The position numbers and the translations under genes were made by a program. Of a stretch of 64,000 nucleotides of DNA, positions 46,100-56,925 are shown piece after piece (the stretch's first letter is position 1; every line of letters starts with the position of its first letter). The notes beneath the pieces were generated by a model that worked only from the letters and a program-made list of their open reading frames with translations, ran no database searches and was not told the DNA's origin. Source of the stretch: Ustilaginoidea virens (Eukaryota; Ascomycota; Sordariomycetes; Hypocreales; Clavicipitaceae); assembly GCF_000687475.1 (NCBI RefSeq), contig NC_057319.1, forward strand, positions 2,232,001-2,296,000. Direction: 5' to 3'.

Positions 46100-49000
46100 T
46101 CACTCGCCCTTCAGCTTGTCTTGCTTCAGCGTGAATGCCATTTCCAGCAAATCCGCCTCTTCTTTCTTATGCAAGGATTTCAATCCAGTAGCTACAGATG
46201 CGCTGGGGTTACGGCCCGCGTACATGACGTGTTTTCTGTCGTGGTGTTTCGTTTGGTTGAGCAGAGTCTCGATACGTGGTTGAGTGAAACTCCAAGCACC
46301 GGCGTTGAGAGGCTCCTCCTGGGCCCACACAATGGTCTTGGCGTTGGGATACATGTCGAGATTTTCCCTGAGCTGCTGCCAGGGGAAAGGGTTCAGCTGC
46401 TCGATGCGGGTCAAGGCGACGTTGTCAATCTTGTTGTCAGCACGATGCTTGTGTAAGCTGGCCCAGACCTGACCAGTGCAGAGGATAACGCGGTCGATTT
46501 CCTCGGGCGGCTTGATGCTGCCAGCCTGATGCTCTGGATCGGGAATGATCCATTGAAAACCAGCGCCGTCACCAGTGAATTCCTCGATATTTGAGCGAGA
46601 AAGAGGGTGACGCAGCAAAGACTTGGAGAAGAAAATAACAAGAGCTGGGAGTCTGGTCAGTAGCACACCTTGCATCTGCGGGAACATGGGATTGGGAACC
46701 TTGAAAACTTACGCTTTCGGAACTGTCTGTGCATTTGTCGTCGCAAAACATGGAATAAGTTGGCTGGAGTGGTCATGTAGGCGATTTGCATGTTGCAGTC
46801 CTGGTGTTGCCTGGCAAGTTTCTCCTCCGTTGGGAAAATACGAGGGTCTTCGTTGGACAGTTGCAGATAACGTTCGAGTCGGCCCGAAGAATGCTCAGGG
46901 CCCTGACCATCATAACCATGGGGAAGGGACATGACGAGACCAGTTCTCTGCATCCACTTCACCTCTCCAGAGGCAATGAACTGATCAATGATGCACTGGG
47001 CGTTGTTGGCGAAATCACCAAACTGCGCCTCCCACATCACCAATGCATTTGGTGACTGCAGAGAGTAGCCGTACTCAAAGCCAAGAGCGCCAAACTCACT
47101 CAAAGAAGAGTTGGAGATGACGAACTTGCCCTGGTCCTTGCTGATGTTCTGGAGCGGCGTGTATGTCTTTTCATTTTCTTGGTCGTGGAAGACGGCGTGG
47201 CGCTGGGAAAAGGTACCTCGCTCGACATCCTGGCCGGACACACGAACATGGTATCCCTCCGTGACCAGAGTACCAAAGGCGAGAGCTTCAGCCGTGGGGA
47301 AGTCAATGTTCTTACCCTCAACTACGGACTTGGTCCGGTTTGCGAGAATTCGCTTGAGATTACGGTGAATATGAAAGTCCTCGGGAGCGGAACCAATCAC
47401 CTCGCCAACGTGGTCCAACGTGGTCTTGTCCACGCCGGTAGCATGGTGAGGGAGAACCTCGGTAGCCAACTCTTTGGGGGACTTGAATCCATTCCATGCC
47501 GACGTTGTCCACTCTTTGGAAGTTGGGGTATAGTCCCTGGACTTGTTGAAACTCTCTTCAAGCATACCCCAGACCCATTGCTTATGCTCCTCGATGTCCT
47601 CCTTGGTGAAGGTACCTTCCTGAAGAAGTTTGTTGACATAGACATCGATTTGGGGCTCCTTCTGTTGAATTCTCTTGTACATGAGAGGCTGGGTGAATGA
47701 AGGCTGGTCCGTCTCGTTGTGGCCATATTTGCGGTAGCAAATCAGATCAATGACAACATCGTGCTGGAACTCAGCACGCCAATCAGCGGCCAGCTGGCAA
47801 ACAAAGTTGACTGCCTCAACATCATCGGCATTCACGTGGAAAACAGGAGCGTCAATGGCCTTGGCGATGTCTGTGCAGTATGCGGTAGATCGAGCGAAGC
47901 GAGGATCGGTGGTGAATCCAATCTGGTTGTTGACAACGAGATGAATGGTACCGCCTGTGGAAAAGGCTGGCAGAGAATGGAAACCGAGGCACTCATAAAC
48001 AACGCCCTGCGCTGCAAACGCGGCGTCACCGTGCAGCAGCACTCCCATGGCGGTTCTGTGAGTCTTCTCATCATTGTTGTAGTGCTGAATAGCGCGGGTC
48101 TTGCCCAACACGACCGGATCTTCGGCTTCCAAGTGAGAAGGATTGGCAACGAGGGAAAGCTGGACACGCTTGCCAGAGGGCGTGGGGCGCTCAAAGTTCA
48201 TTCCCAAGTGATATTTGACATCCCCGGAACCCTCATCCTCCGCGCCAAGCGTGCCGGCAAATTCGGAAAAGATGGATTCGTTGGGCTTTCGCACCACGTT
48301 GCTCAGCACATTGAGTCGGCCACGGTGAGGCATACCAATTACAATGTCCTTGACACCGTAATCTACGCTGCGGTCAATCAAGGCCTTCATGCCGGGAACA
48401 AGGGTCTCGCAACCCTCGAGGCCGAATCGCTTGTCATTGGGGTACTTGGTGGCGAGAAAGGCTTCGAAGCTGGAACTCCAGATAAGCCGGTCAAGAACGC
48501 GACGCTTCTCGTCAATGGAGTACTTGAAGGGTTGGGGAACCTCGAGACGTTCACGCAGCCAGTCGCACTTCTCGCGGTCGGGGATGTGGATAAACTCGAC
48601 CCCCCAGGATCCGGCGTAGATCCTCTCGCAGGCAGCAATGATTTCCCGCAGTGTCATCTTCTCACGACCCTCGCGCTTGAAGCGAGGCAATATACCGGGG
48701 CCCAAGGTGTACTCAGTGTCGAGGTCGGCGTCGGTAAATCCGTAGTGCTCGAGAGTCAATTCCTTGGGCTTGATGTTACCAAAACCCTCAGCAGTGTTCC
48801 TGATCCCGAGAGGATCGATGTTCGCCTTGTGGTGACCGCGGGCCTGATAGGCTCGGACAAGCAACTGAACTTTCAGGTGGTTGGTAACATCGGAACCATC
48901 TTCAAGTGTCAAGTTGCCGGCAAGCCGGGGCACGCCGCCGGTCATATTCGGAACCAGATTAGGTGGCGGCTGGAAAGCCTGAGCGATGGGCATATCGCCA

Positions 49001-49317
49001 CTCTCCATGTTTTTGAAATAGACTTGCCAAGATACATGGACACTCTTGGGGTCTTGTTTCCACTGTATGTACATCTCGTCTATGTAACTGGCAGCTCCGC
49101 CAGAGAGGAAGTTGTCACCAGGGTTCGGCGAAGAGTGAGTCGCATCAGTGGCGTATGAGCGCGCAGTCGTCCGAGATAGAGGACGACGGGCGGATGAGAG
49201 TTTCCATGATGACGTCTTGGTTGAAACAGTCGGGATGGATATTTTCGACAGACCGATGGAGCACCGGGCACCGCGGAGCGCCTTGGTGCTTGCTCTAGAG
49301 AGCGAATTCCTCAACAT
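46100..49317 (-). CDS. KGD1: 2-oxoglutarate dehydrogenase E1, mitochondrial
   Basis: Thiamine-diphosphate E1 subunit of the 2-oxoglutarate dehydrogenase complex; decarboxylates 2-oxoglutarate in the TCA cycle inside mitochondria. Exons are 49317-46713 and 46644-46100 (donor GTAAGT, acceptor TCCCAG), giving 1049 aa. The N-terminus is basic and Ser/Arg-rich ([19 protein letters not shown]), as a matrix targeting peptide. The E1 signature [14 protein letters not shown] is near residue 70. Substrate/ThDP loops are [27 protein letters not shown] and [17 protein letters not shown]. The C-terminal transketolase-like part has [12 protein letters not shown] and [19 protein letters not shown]. The intron falls after HRQFRK and restores [14 protein letters not shown]. 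Confidence 0.97.
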
Positions 49318-50447
49318 TGCGAGGCTAGATGAGGTGTAAAAGATTCAGGAGACCAGGTGCACACAACGAAATAGAAGGGTGTTAGAGGTCAATCACACAA
49401 CGCGTTCGCCAATCTCTCTCAATCGTAAAACGACCAAGGGCGAGTGGCGGGATGAGTTGGAGATGGGGGATGAGCCGTGGGTGTGGCGAATTGAGGATTA
49501 ATAAGGACGAAAGTTGGGGACACGGAGGTACGAGCTAATTGGAGCGTGATTTACAGGAAAATCGTGACGGCGAAACTTGTGGACTTCGTGTTGGATAATC
49601 TGTTCCTGGGTTCTGGGTTCGGGCCTACCGGGCCACACGCATAACGGCAGTGGCACAGGGGGGGGGGGGGGTCACAGCACGTATGCCAGTTAAGCCTACA
49701 TAATAATATTGGACTAGAGGTATCTACATAGTATGTATACAGAGGTAGGTACCTTAGATACCAGCTACACTTGTTAAATAGCACGGAACTAGACCCAAAG
49801 GGGTCCGACTCCCTCGCATTTGCAGTATTCCGGTACTGGCGTTGATTCTTGTTAAAGGCTTTGCACTACTCCGTACTATTGTCGTCATCCGAATGCGCCC
49901 TGAAAGCACTTGGTACCAAGTGCTGGTTTGTGGAAATCAATGTCTCGTTTTCTTGGCCTTGCTCGTGGTGGCGGATTAGTCGGCAAGTTGACGTGGATAT
50001 TAATTACCAAGGAATCAAATTCATGTGGTGAGTTGGACCCCCGTCGGCACATCGCCGGCGCTGGGCACTGCTGTCTGGTGGCTTTTCGACTCGCCTCAGC
50101 TCAGCTAAGGCTGGCTGGCTGGCTGGCCTTGACGGCACCCCCATCCACCCTCCATGCAATCAACTCGCTCAACTCACTTCACGTTGAACATCCAAGTCTA
50201 GAAGGTTCTGTTCACTCTCGCAGAGCCTAAGCTTTTCGTCTTTTCAAACCCATGAATAGCTCGCCATGGTAATACTGTGCCTCCAAGTCTGGAATCTCGA
50301 TTGTTGTAGTACCAAAGCGACTTCTTTGTGTCTTGGATTTCCAGAGACTCAAGTCGGGATGAACCAACTGCAGGTGCACCATTAAGAAAAGCAGGAGAGG
50401 GGAATTTTAGAAGAGAATACCCTATCCTCGGGTTAAGCAGGGAAGCC
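49318..50447. promoter_or_regulatory. Divergent promoter region KGD1/TFB1
   Basis: About 1.1 kb between divergent start codons. It includes a G14-type run near 49659-49672, TACCTA-type motifs near 49744-49762 and the TACTCCGTA 9-mer at 49867. No coding signal. Confidence 0.5.
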
Positions 50448-52455
50448 ATGGCTACCCCGGCTGGTCGAACGCTCTTCAAGAAGAAAGATGGTCTTCTCAC
50501 ACTAACGAAGGACCATCAAACCGTTACATGGACGCCTACTTCGGGCGGACCACCAACAGTTTCGTTGCCAGTCGCCAGCATCACAAGTATGGGACATTCA
50601 GCATAAATGATATGGCTTTTTGTATTAACCCGATGCTGATGTCCAAATCATAGATCTCCAGCAAACGCCAGAAACCGCTGCCAAAGTAATGCTGAAGATA
50701 TTTGAGAAGTCGGTCAATGGCGGCGATCCCGCCACCTACCTCTTTCATTTCCATACTTCCGAGGCGAAATCCGAAGCAAAAGCTGTCAAGGATGTCTTGT
50801 CAAAAATTCTGGCGGACATGAGAAGCAGCGATGCCGGCACATCTCGCCCAAACGCGGGCGGACGCATGCCCGGTGCTTCGTCCAGTCCTGCTGGCTCTGG
50901 AAACGTTTCCGCCTCCATGGCGTTTGCAAATGCCGCAAACTCCCAACCGGCGTCAAGTGTGAGATGGTTTGACGACAACCAGTTAAAGCTTGACATCGAG
51001 CTGCAACAATCCCTCATGAAGAAGGACCGAAGCCTTCATCAAACCTACATGGAGGCCATGTCCACGAAACCGGAATCAATATCTGGGGCAGCGTTCAACG
51101 TCCAATTCTGGTCTACACGCACCAACCTCTTGAGATCCTATGCCATCGAGATGAATCAGAAAAAAGGGGCCTATAACGTCTTGTCGACGGTGAAGCCACG
51201 GACTGTTGAAGGCGAATTGAAGCTGAATATCAGTGTTGAGCAGGTTCAAATGATATTCGCCCAACATCCGTTGGTCAAGAGAATCTACAACGAAAACGTA
51301 CCAAAGCTTTCCGAGGCAGAGTTCTGGTCTCGCTTCTTCTTGAGCAGATTGTCGAAGAAGCTAAGAGGCGAGCGTGTTACAGAAAGTGACACCCAAGATC
51401 CCCTCTTTGACAAATACGACGCTAGCGAAAACACCCAGGGAATCCAAAGCAAAATAATGGCGCAAAGTGTGCCTCACATCATCGATCTGGAGGCAAACGA
51501 GGAGAACCAAGGAGGTTTTAAGAGCGGAAACGCCAAAGACGTCGAGATGCGGCCAAGAGCTAACATTCCCATCGTCAAGACATTGAACAGCCTCAGCGAG
51601 AAGATCATGGTCAACGTTCCTCCCTCAGACGGCAAAACTGACGATAGAACGGGCCATCGAGACGCTTTTGGCGAGCTTGCACTGCGCGACTTGCACGAGC
51701 AGACCGCAGATCATCGCATCGTGTTGAACGTCAAAGAGCAAAACAAGTTCTTTTCCAAACAAGGATCGGGCCCTTCTGAGAATGCCCAAACTTTCGTCAC
51801 TCAAAAACCGCAAGAAGTCCTGGCAAAAGTCCGAGCTTCTCTGGACAGTTTCGAATGCGACCCCAGCAGGGGGACGAGCTTACAGGATGCGATCGCTTTT
51901 GAGGATGAGAGCGATAGTGACGACGAAGGCCATAAGCCCCTGCAGGTAGGTTCACGAGCTGCAATCAAGGCTGCAGAGCAGGAAGTCATGAATGGAGTGC
52001 TTCAGCAGCGAGCGCAGAAATACGGTCGATCCAGCGACGCTACCACTCCCATGGGCTTACCTGAATCCGTCGCTGAAAAATGCGCCCTCGCTCACGCCAC
52101 TAGCATCGAGTTCCTCCATCAGTTCTGGACCGCATTTCTCTCAGGCGACCCGGATCGGGCATCAGAGCTACAATATCTTGCCGAGTCGCTTGAACGGTCG
52201 GCTCCTCGCATCTACGCCGTTGCGGAAGAGGCCGAGGCTGTGAGGGATGAAGTCATCCGTAAACGCAAGCAAGAGATTCGAGATCATTTTGAACGAACGG
52301 GTAAGAAGATCAAGTGGAAGTCTGACATGGTCGGAGGTGGACGAGACGCCGTCATCAAGTTAATGCAACCAGTGCTGGATGCCCTCCAAAAAGGACAGCA
52401 GGATTACGCTCGGGCCCTTGCTGTGGAGGGTATTCAAGTATCGACTGAGGTCTAA
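50448..52455 (+). CDS. TFB1: TFIIH core subunit Tfb1/p62
   Basis: Core TFIIH subunit for transcription initiation and nucleotide excision repair. Exons are 50448-50586 and 50654-52455 (GTATGG...CATAG), giving 646 aa. The N-terminal PH domain is seen in GRTLFKKKDGLLTL, residues 1-115, with the intron inside it. Two BSD domains follow, about residues 175-235 (FNVQFWSTRTNLLRSYAIE) and 255-310 (LSEAEFWSRFFLSRLSKKL). The C-terminal helical region includes AHATSIEFLHQFWTAFLSGD. A Ser/Gly-rich linker lies between PH and BSD1. Its partner Rad3 is encoded about 29 kb upstream. Confidence 0.94.
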
Positions 52456-52921
52456 CCTCAAATTATTTAGCGCACTGTCCTACCCTTGGTGGAAATGCCC
52501 AGGGGAAGACAGATCATAAGTGGTATAAGTAAGCTATAGAACTCCGCACTACGGCACTCATATACTTGAGGCACAGTGCCGGAGGCAATCAGGGTGGCGA
52601 TTCACCACCATGTCTATACTGCTACGTACAATGAAACCGACGGAACTCTGGTAACCCGTACGGTTGCTGTCACCTTGATGAAAACGTTGCAGACCGATTC
52701 TTTTGCGCCAAAACAAATCATCTATATCCGCATTCATCCGGTGCGAGAGCAACACCTCCGTAGTTGAGCAGGTGATACTTACAAATGGTGTCAAGGTGTC
52801 GGCGTCAAACAGAATGCGACAATTCTGTTTTCCTGGTCTTGAATCCACTATACAATGTTTAGCGGCCCCTTCCATCCATCGGCTCGGAGCCTGTATCATT
52901 CATCAGCCCAAGGCTTTGAGT
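52456..52921. terminator. Convergent 3' region TFB1/AAA ATPase
   Basis: About 470 bp between the two stop codons. The open frames here (up to 151 codons) run into the ATPase gene in antisense and are not supported. Confidence 0.5.
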
Positions 52922-55900
52922 TCAAGGACGTATCCTCGCCTCGTTGCTGTCAGCATATGCCTTGTTTCCGAGTACAGAAAACCCCATCGACGACTTCGCC
53001 CTTGAACCCTTTCGGCCGTTGCCATATTCCTCATCAAACTTTCGAATTTGTTTTAGCGAAGTCATGTCTTCACTTATACTGGCGGGAATTTGGTGCAAAG
53101 CACTCTCGAAGTGGCTCCCATGCAGTATGCGACGCTCCGGATACCGGTAGGCCGCTGGACCTTGATGCTTCTTTGCAGCTTCATTCTCCTCTTCTACAGC
53201 GGCCATGGCAGCTGCGACACACATGCTCTTCAGGTCCGATCCTGAATAGTACGGGGTCCGTCTGGCCAGCTCTTCTAATGACACGGATTCATCCAAGGAT
53301 TCACCCCTAAGTAGCAGTCGCAAAATCGCGACCCGGTCTTCTTTCAGTGGCAAATCCACCAGAATCTTTCGCGGTAGCCTTCGAAGCACGGCATCGTCAA
53401 GGTCAAACGGGCGATTAGTGGCCACCATGATGAAGGCTTTGGTCTCTTCCAAGCCATCCCACTCCTTGAGAAACTGGGTGATATGCTCTCGGTGTGAGGC
53501 TCGGTTGCTGAACAAAGTACGATTTGCAAGCAGAGAGTCCGCTTCATCGATGAAAACGACGCAAGGCTCTAATCGTTTTGCAAGAGTAAATACTGCGCGA
53601 ATGAGTTTTTCGCTCTCGCCAACCCATTTGTCATTGATTGTAGCACCACTAATCTCAAGCATATTGGCACCGCTCTCTTTAGCTACAGCCTTGGCCAGCA
53701 TAGTCTTGCCTGTTCCAGGTGGTCCGTAGAGTAGACAGCCGGGAATTCTGTCCTGGGCGAGGACTCCATATGTGAAAGCGTCCGGACGCACAAGTGCCAA
53801 CGATGTAAGTAGTTTCAAAGCAGAAATAGTGTCTGGTGGTGCGTAAACATCTGCAAAGGTCGTCCGAAGATTTTCTCGATTGATCTGCCCGGATGAAATC
53901 TTTTTTTCATACTCGTTCAACTTCATTGTCACGCGACTTTCAATTCTAGGTTCTTCATGGCTCTTTCCCCGTTCGATAGTCTCTGCAAATTGATTCCCTT
54001 GTTCCTCATCAAGGAAACGTTGTCCATGTTTTTGCCTGAGGGGGCCCATTGCGCAGCGCTCAAGGATTCCAGTAGGCCCTGTTCCTTCTTCAGTTTCTTC
54101 GAAATCCTTGAACGCACGAGCCAGACTATACACCTCAGGTATGGGTAGGATAGAGTCCCATAAGATTGAGTACATATGGTTCCCAGAGCGTAGATAGCTC
54201 TTAACAAAGTCGCTGGCGAAATCCAAAACTGGCGGTGATAGTAGATCAGGAGTCAATGCTCTAATCATCCGATTGATGTTTCGGATGTTCTCCGAGAAAT
54301 AATCGGCTTTTTGCAAGTTGAACACGTTTTGTAAGGGCTTCATCTCTGCTTCTGTTTTTTGGTTGATTTCAAGGTGGCGAGTAATGACCCAGTCAAAAGC
54401 TGCGAGCTGGCTAGTCGTATCCTGGAATTCGTCTGAAGGATTCTCGGAGGAAGAGGTACCTATAATAGCGATTCGCATGCCTTGTTGCCAAGCACTGTCT
54501 ACCAGTGCTCTTAGTCGCCCAATAAGTATTGACCCTTCCAAAGTCATACTCATCTCCACAATATCGTGAAGATGAAGCAGGACAGGACGTCGGCCGGCTC
54601 CAGATGGTGCCTTTATTTCTGAAGCGCGAATAACATGTTCAAAGATTTTGTCGATTTTAAGATTCTCCCATCTGTTGAAGCACTCATATCCACCCTGTCT
54701 GATTTTCTGGAGCTCGTCTTCGAAAGAATCAGTGGATGAGCGGATCCCAATCACTTCAGCATCAGCTTCCGCATCATCTTCGTCCGTAGGTTTAAAAGAT
54801 ATTCTGGGCTCTTGCACAAGTTTGCCGTTCAACTCAGCAGCACGAAATCCCATCATGGAAACGGCTCCACGGGTATATGCCCAGTTCAGACCCAGATAAT
54901 CGCCAACCAGGACTGATAGGTCTTGCGCATCCAGATGAATCAAATCCGCCTGATTCCAGAACGCCAAGTGCTGTCCCAAAGATTCGGCTATGGCTTTCCC
55001 TCCATAGCCAGACATGGAAAGGATCGTAATTGGTCGTTTGCTAGCTTTTGGGTTAAAGTTTGTTGGCGCCGGGGTTTTCAGCTCACGTTCGAGTGCCTTT
55101 TGCAAGGCGGTTATAGTATTGACGGGCAAATCTACAAGGGCGTGCGATAAAGGGTACTCGAGCACTTCGGCGTGATTCAGCTGAATGTCGAGGGTTGTAG
55201 ATAGGGAGAGAAAATGTCCTCTCAACTTTTGCGTGCGAGGATCGAGATATTTGTGCATATCCCACCACCAGCATGGTCTTGTTTTGAACGTATACTCGGC
55301 TTGCTTTACGGGGTGGATTGAGTCGATTAGGCGCCACGATGAATCGATAATCATGTCCCAAATCCGGACAACCCTTGCAATGAGTTCCGGTTTGCTCCAA
55401 CGTAAGTCTTTGTCATCGTTGAGTGAGCGGTTGAAGTCCCTCGAGAGCTCACAGTCTCTCATAAATAAGATGGCTAAGGCGGTATCGAAATAGGACTCGA
55501 TGAACTTGCGGGATTGCCCGGAGGAAGGTATTTGGCTGATCGGAAGTCTCGAAGTCTTTTCGTGCATGGCATCTTCGATAAGAGCATCGGGGAGGCGCGG
55601 CTGCTTTCCAGCGCAGAAAATAGAAACATTTTCGTCGAGAAAGCTATTGGGAAGCTTGACTGGAGGGAGAGCAGAAGCTGTTTGACGACGAGCCTGACGA
55701 TTTCTCAAACGGGTTGAGAGGAGGCTCCTGTTGCGGCCACCTGTGGTGTCGGCTGAGGCTAATAGTTCGCTGTCTGTGTCCAATTCCGTGACGGAATCTT
55801 CCGTGGGCTTACCCCCCGACCCAGCGCCAACTGCATCTTGCGTTTTGGTGGTCGAACGAAAGGCACATCGTGATGGCGCCCGCGAACCTCGTGTGGCAAG

Positions 55901-55945
55901 CGCAGCTCTAGGAAGCGCCCTTGCTATCGGTGTCGACATCCGCAC
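52922..55945 (-). CDS. Mitochondrial AAA ATPase with Msp1-like C-terminal domain
   Basis: Large AAA ATPase, single exon, 1007 aa. Residues 1-90 are Arg/Ala/Ser-rich with few acids at the extreme N-terminus, like a mitochondrial presequence. The functional AAA module has Walker A GPPGTGKT (741-748), Walker B VVFIDEAD (797-803), sensor VATNRP and the arginine-finger region DAVLRRLPRKILVDLPL, closest to Msp1/ATAD1 and katanin-type members. A second AAA-like module lies at about 305-520, with SMSGYGGKAIAESLG in place of Walker A and LLHLHDIVEM in place of Walker B; both lack key residues. True Msp1 is about 360 aa and membrane anchored; this protein is a longer fungal relative of uncertain substrate. 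It may extract or unfold mitochondrial proteins. Confidence 0.85.
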   Translation of the reverse strand: MRMSTPIARALPRAALATRGSRAPSRCAFRSTTKTQDAVGAGSGGKPTEDSVTELDTDSELLASADTTGGRNRSLLSTRLRNRQARRQTASALPPVKLPNSFLDENVSIFCAGKQPRLPDALIEDAMHEKTSRLPISQIPSSGQSRKFIESYFDTALAILFMRDCELSRDFNRSLNDDKDLRWSKPELIARVVRIWDMIIDSSWRLIDSIHPVKQAEYTFKTRPCWWWDMHKYLDPRTQKLRGHFLSLSTTLDIQLNHAEVLEYPLSHALVDLPVNTITALQKALERELKTPAPTNFNPKASKRPITILSMSGYGGKAIAESLGQHLAFWNQADLIHLDAQDLSVLVGDYLGLNWAYTRGAVSMMGFRAAELNGKLVQEPRISFKPTDEDDAEADAEVIGIRSSTDSFEDELQKIRQGGYECFNRWENLKIDKIFEHVIRASEIKAPSGAGRRPVLLHLHDIVEMSMTLEGSILIGRLRALVDSAWQQGMRIAIIGTSSSENPSDEFQDTTSQLAAFDWVITRHLEINQKTEAEMKPLQNVFNLQKADYFSENIRNINRMIRALTPDLLSPPVLDFASDFVKSYLRSGNHMYSILWDSILPIPEVYSLARAFKDFEETEEGTGPTGILERCAMGPLRQKHGQRFLDEEQGNQFAETIERGKSHEEPRIESRVTMKLNEYEKKISSGQINRENLRTTFADVYAPPDTISALKLLTSLALVRPDAFTYGVLAQDRIPGCLLYGPPGTGKTMLAKAVAKESGANMLEISGATINDKWVGESEKLIRAVFTLAKRLEPCVVFIDEADSLLANRTLFSNRASHREHITQFLKEWDGLEETKAFIMVATNRPFDLDDAVLRRLPRKILVDLPLKEDRVAILRLLLRGESLDESVSLEELARRTPYYSGSDLKSMCVAAAMAAVEEENEAAKKHQGPAAYRYPERRILHGSHFESALHQIPASISEDMTSLKQIRKFDEEYGNGRKGSRAKSSMGFSVLGNKAYADSNEARIRP

Positions 55946-56925
55946 GGGGATGGACGGCAGGAGAGCGCGACCGACACAAAGCCCCTGTAAAAAAAAAAAA
56001 AAAAAAGGGAATGGGCTATGAAATGTCAGGACCGGAATAGAGTGACATTGTGATGCTTCTACAGCGCCATACCTGACTACCTCTGATTATTGTCGCCGAG
56101 GACAATGTGCCAAGATCATAGACCCACAATTCCCTGACAAGTACCCAAGGTATCTATGATATGTCGCCACAAGAAAATTACCTAAATAGCCTTCTATTCT
56201 TCGCTGCAAGGGCGACCAAAATCGGCTGGTAAAGTGTATATGACTGAGTAGTAGAACACACCCCCTGATTATCCGTAATGAATAGTGCAGACACCGCAGA
56301 GGCAAGTTGACCCTTTGTGAAATTGAATCATGCTGACTCAGCAGTCGTGTATAAGTTGAAGCACCTGGGCACCTGGAACGCCAAGCTGATAAATACATGC
56401 TGCCTCCTGATTGGCTACGCAGATTGCTCTTGTGCGGTCCTGGAACAACGTAAGGCCCGCAGTACTTCTGCTGCATTAATCCATTGTTGCTTTCCCCGCT
56501 CGTTAGCACGGATAAAACACGGCAAGGATTGAATCTCTTGGTAGTTATTGAAGCTATCTTACGCTTGATGTCGATCGAATCACTGTTACTATGATCAGGG
56601 GTGGCGCGCAACGCCAAAAGATATTGCGTTGCATACGGCACAGGGGTATTCCGGTTAAAGTAAAAGAGCACTCTCCAATAAATATTAGTCTGTTGGCCTC
56701 AACTCTAGTCCATACTTTATGAAGCGTGCATGTGGGATATTTGAAGGAAAAGGGACAAACAATGGTTAAACTTTCGACCCGACCCAGGAAGGCAGGAAGC
56801 TGACAAACATTGCCTACATGAGGCCCGGAAATCGGAAGCGTGATTAAAGCCAAAGAATTCAACTAGTGAGATGTTTATGAACCACTGTTCTCCCACAAAT
56901 TTTAGAAGACGACAGTATCGTGACA
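55946..56925. other. Intergenic region between AAA ATPase and Zn2Cys6 gene
   Basis: Includes an A17 tract near 55988-56006 in the ATPase leader. A 194-codon minus-strand frame at 56087-56671 has random-looking composition and no recognisable domain. Confidence 0.5.

Noticed and set aside
47719..49158. 479-codon plus-strand open frame opposite KGD1
   Set aside because: It lies wholly antisense to a confidently identified enzyme gene. Biased codon use in highly expressed genes leaves the opposite strand without stops, and the translation has no recognisable domain.
56087..56671. 194-codon minus-strand open frame
   Set aside because: Composition looks random, no domain or homologue recognised, and no intron or start context supports it.
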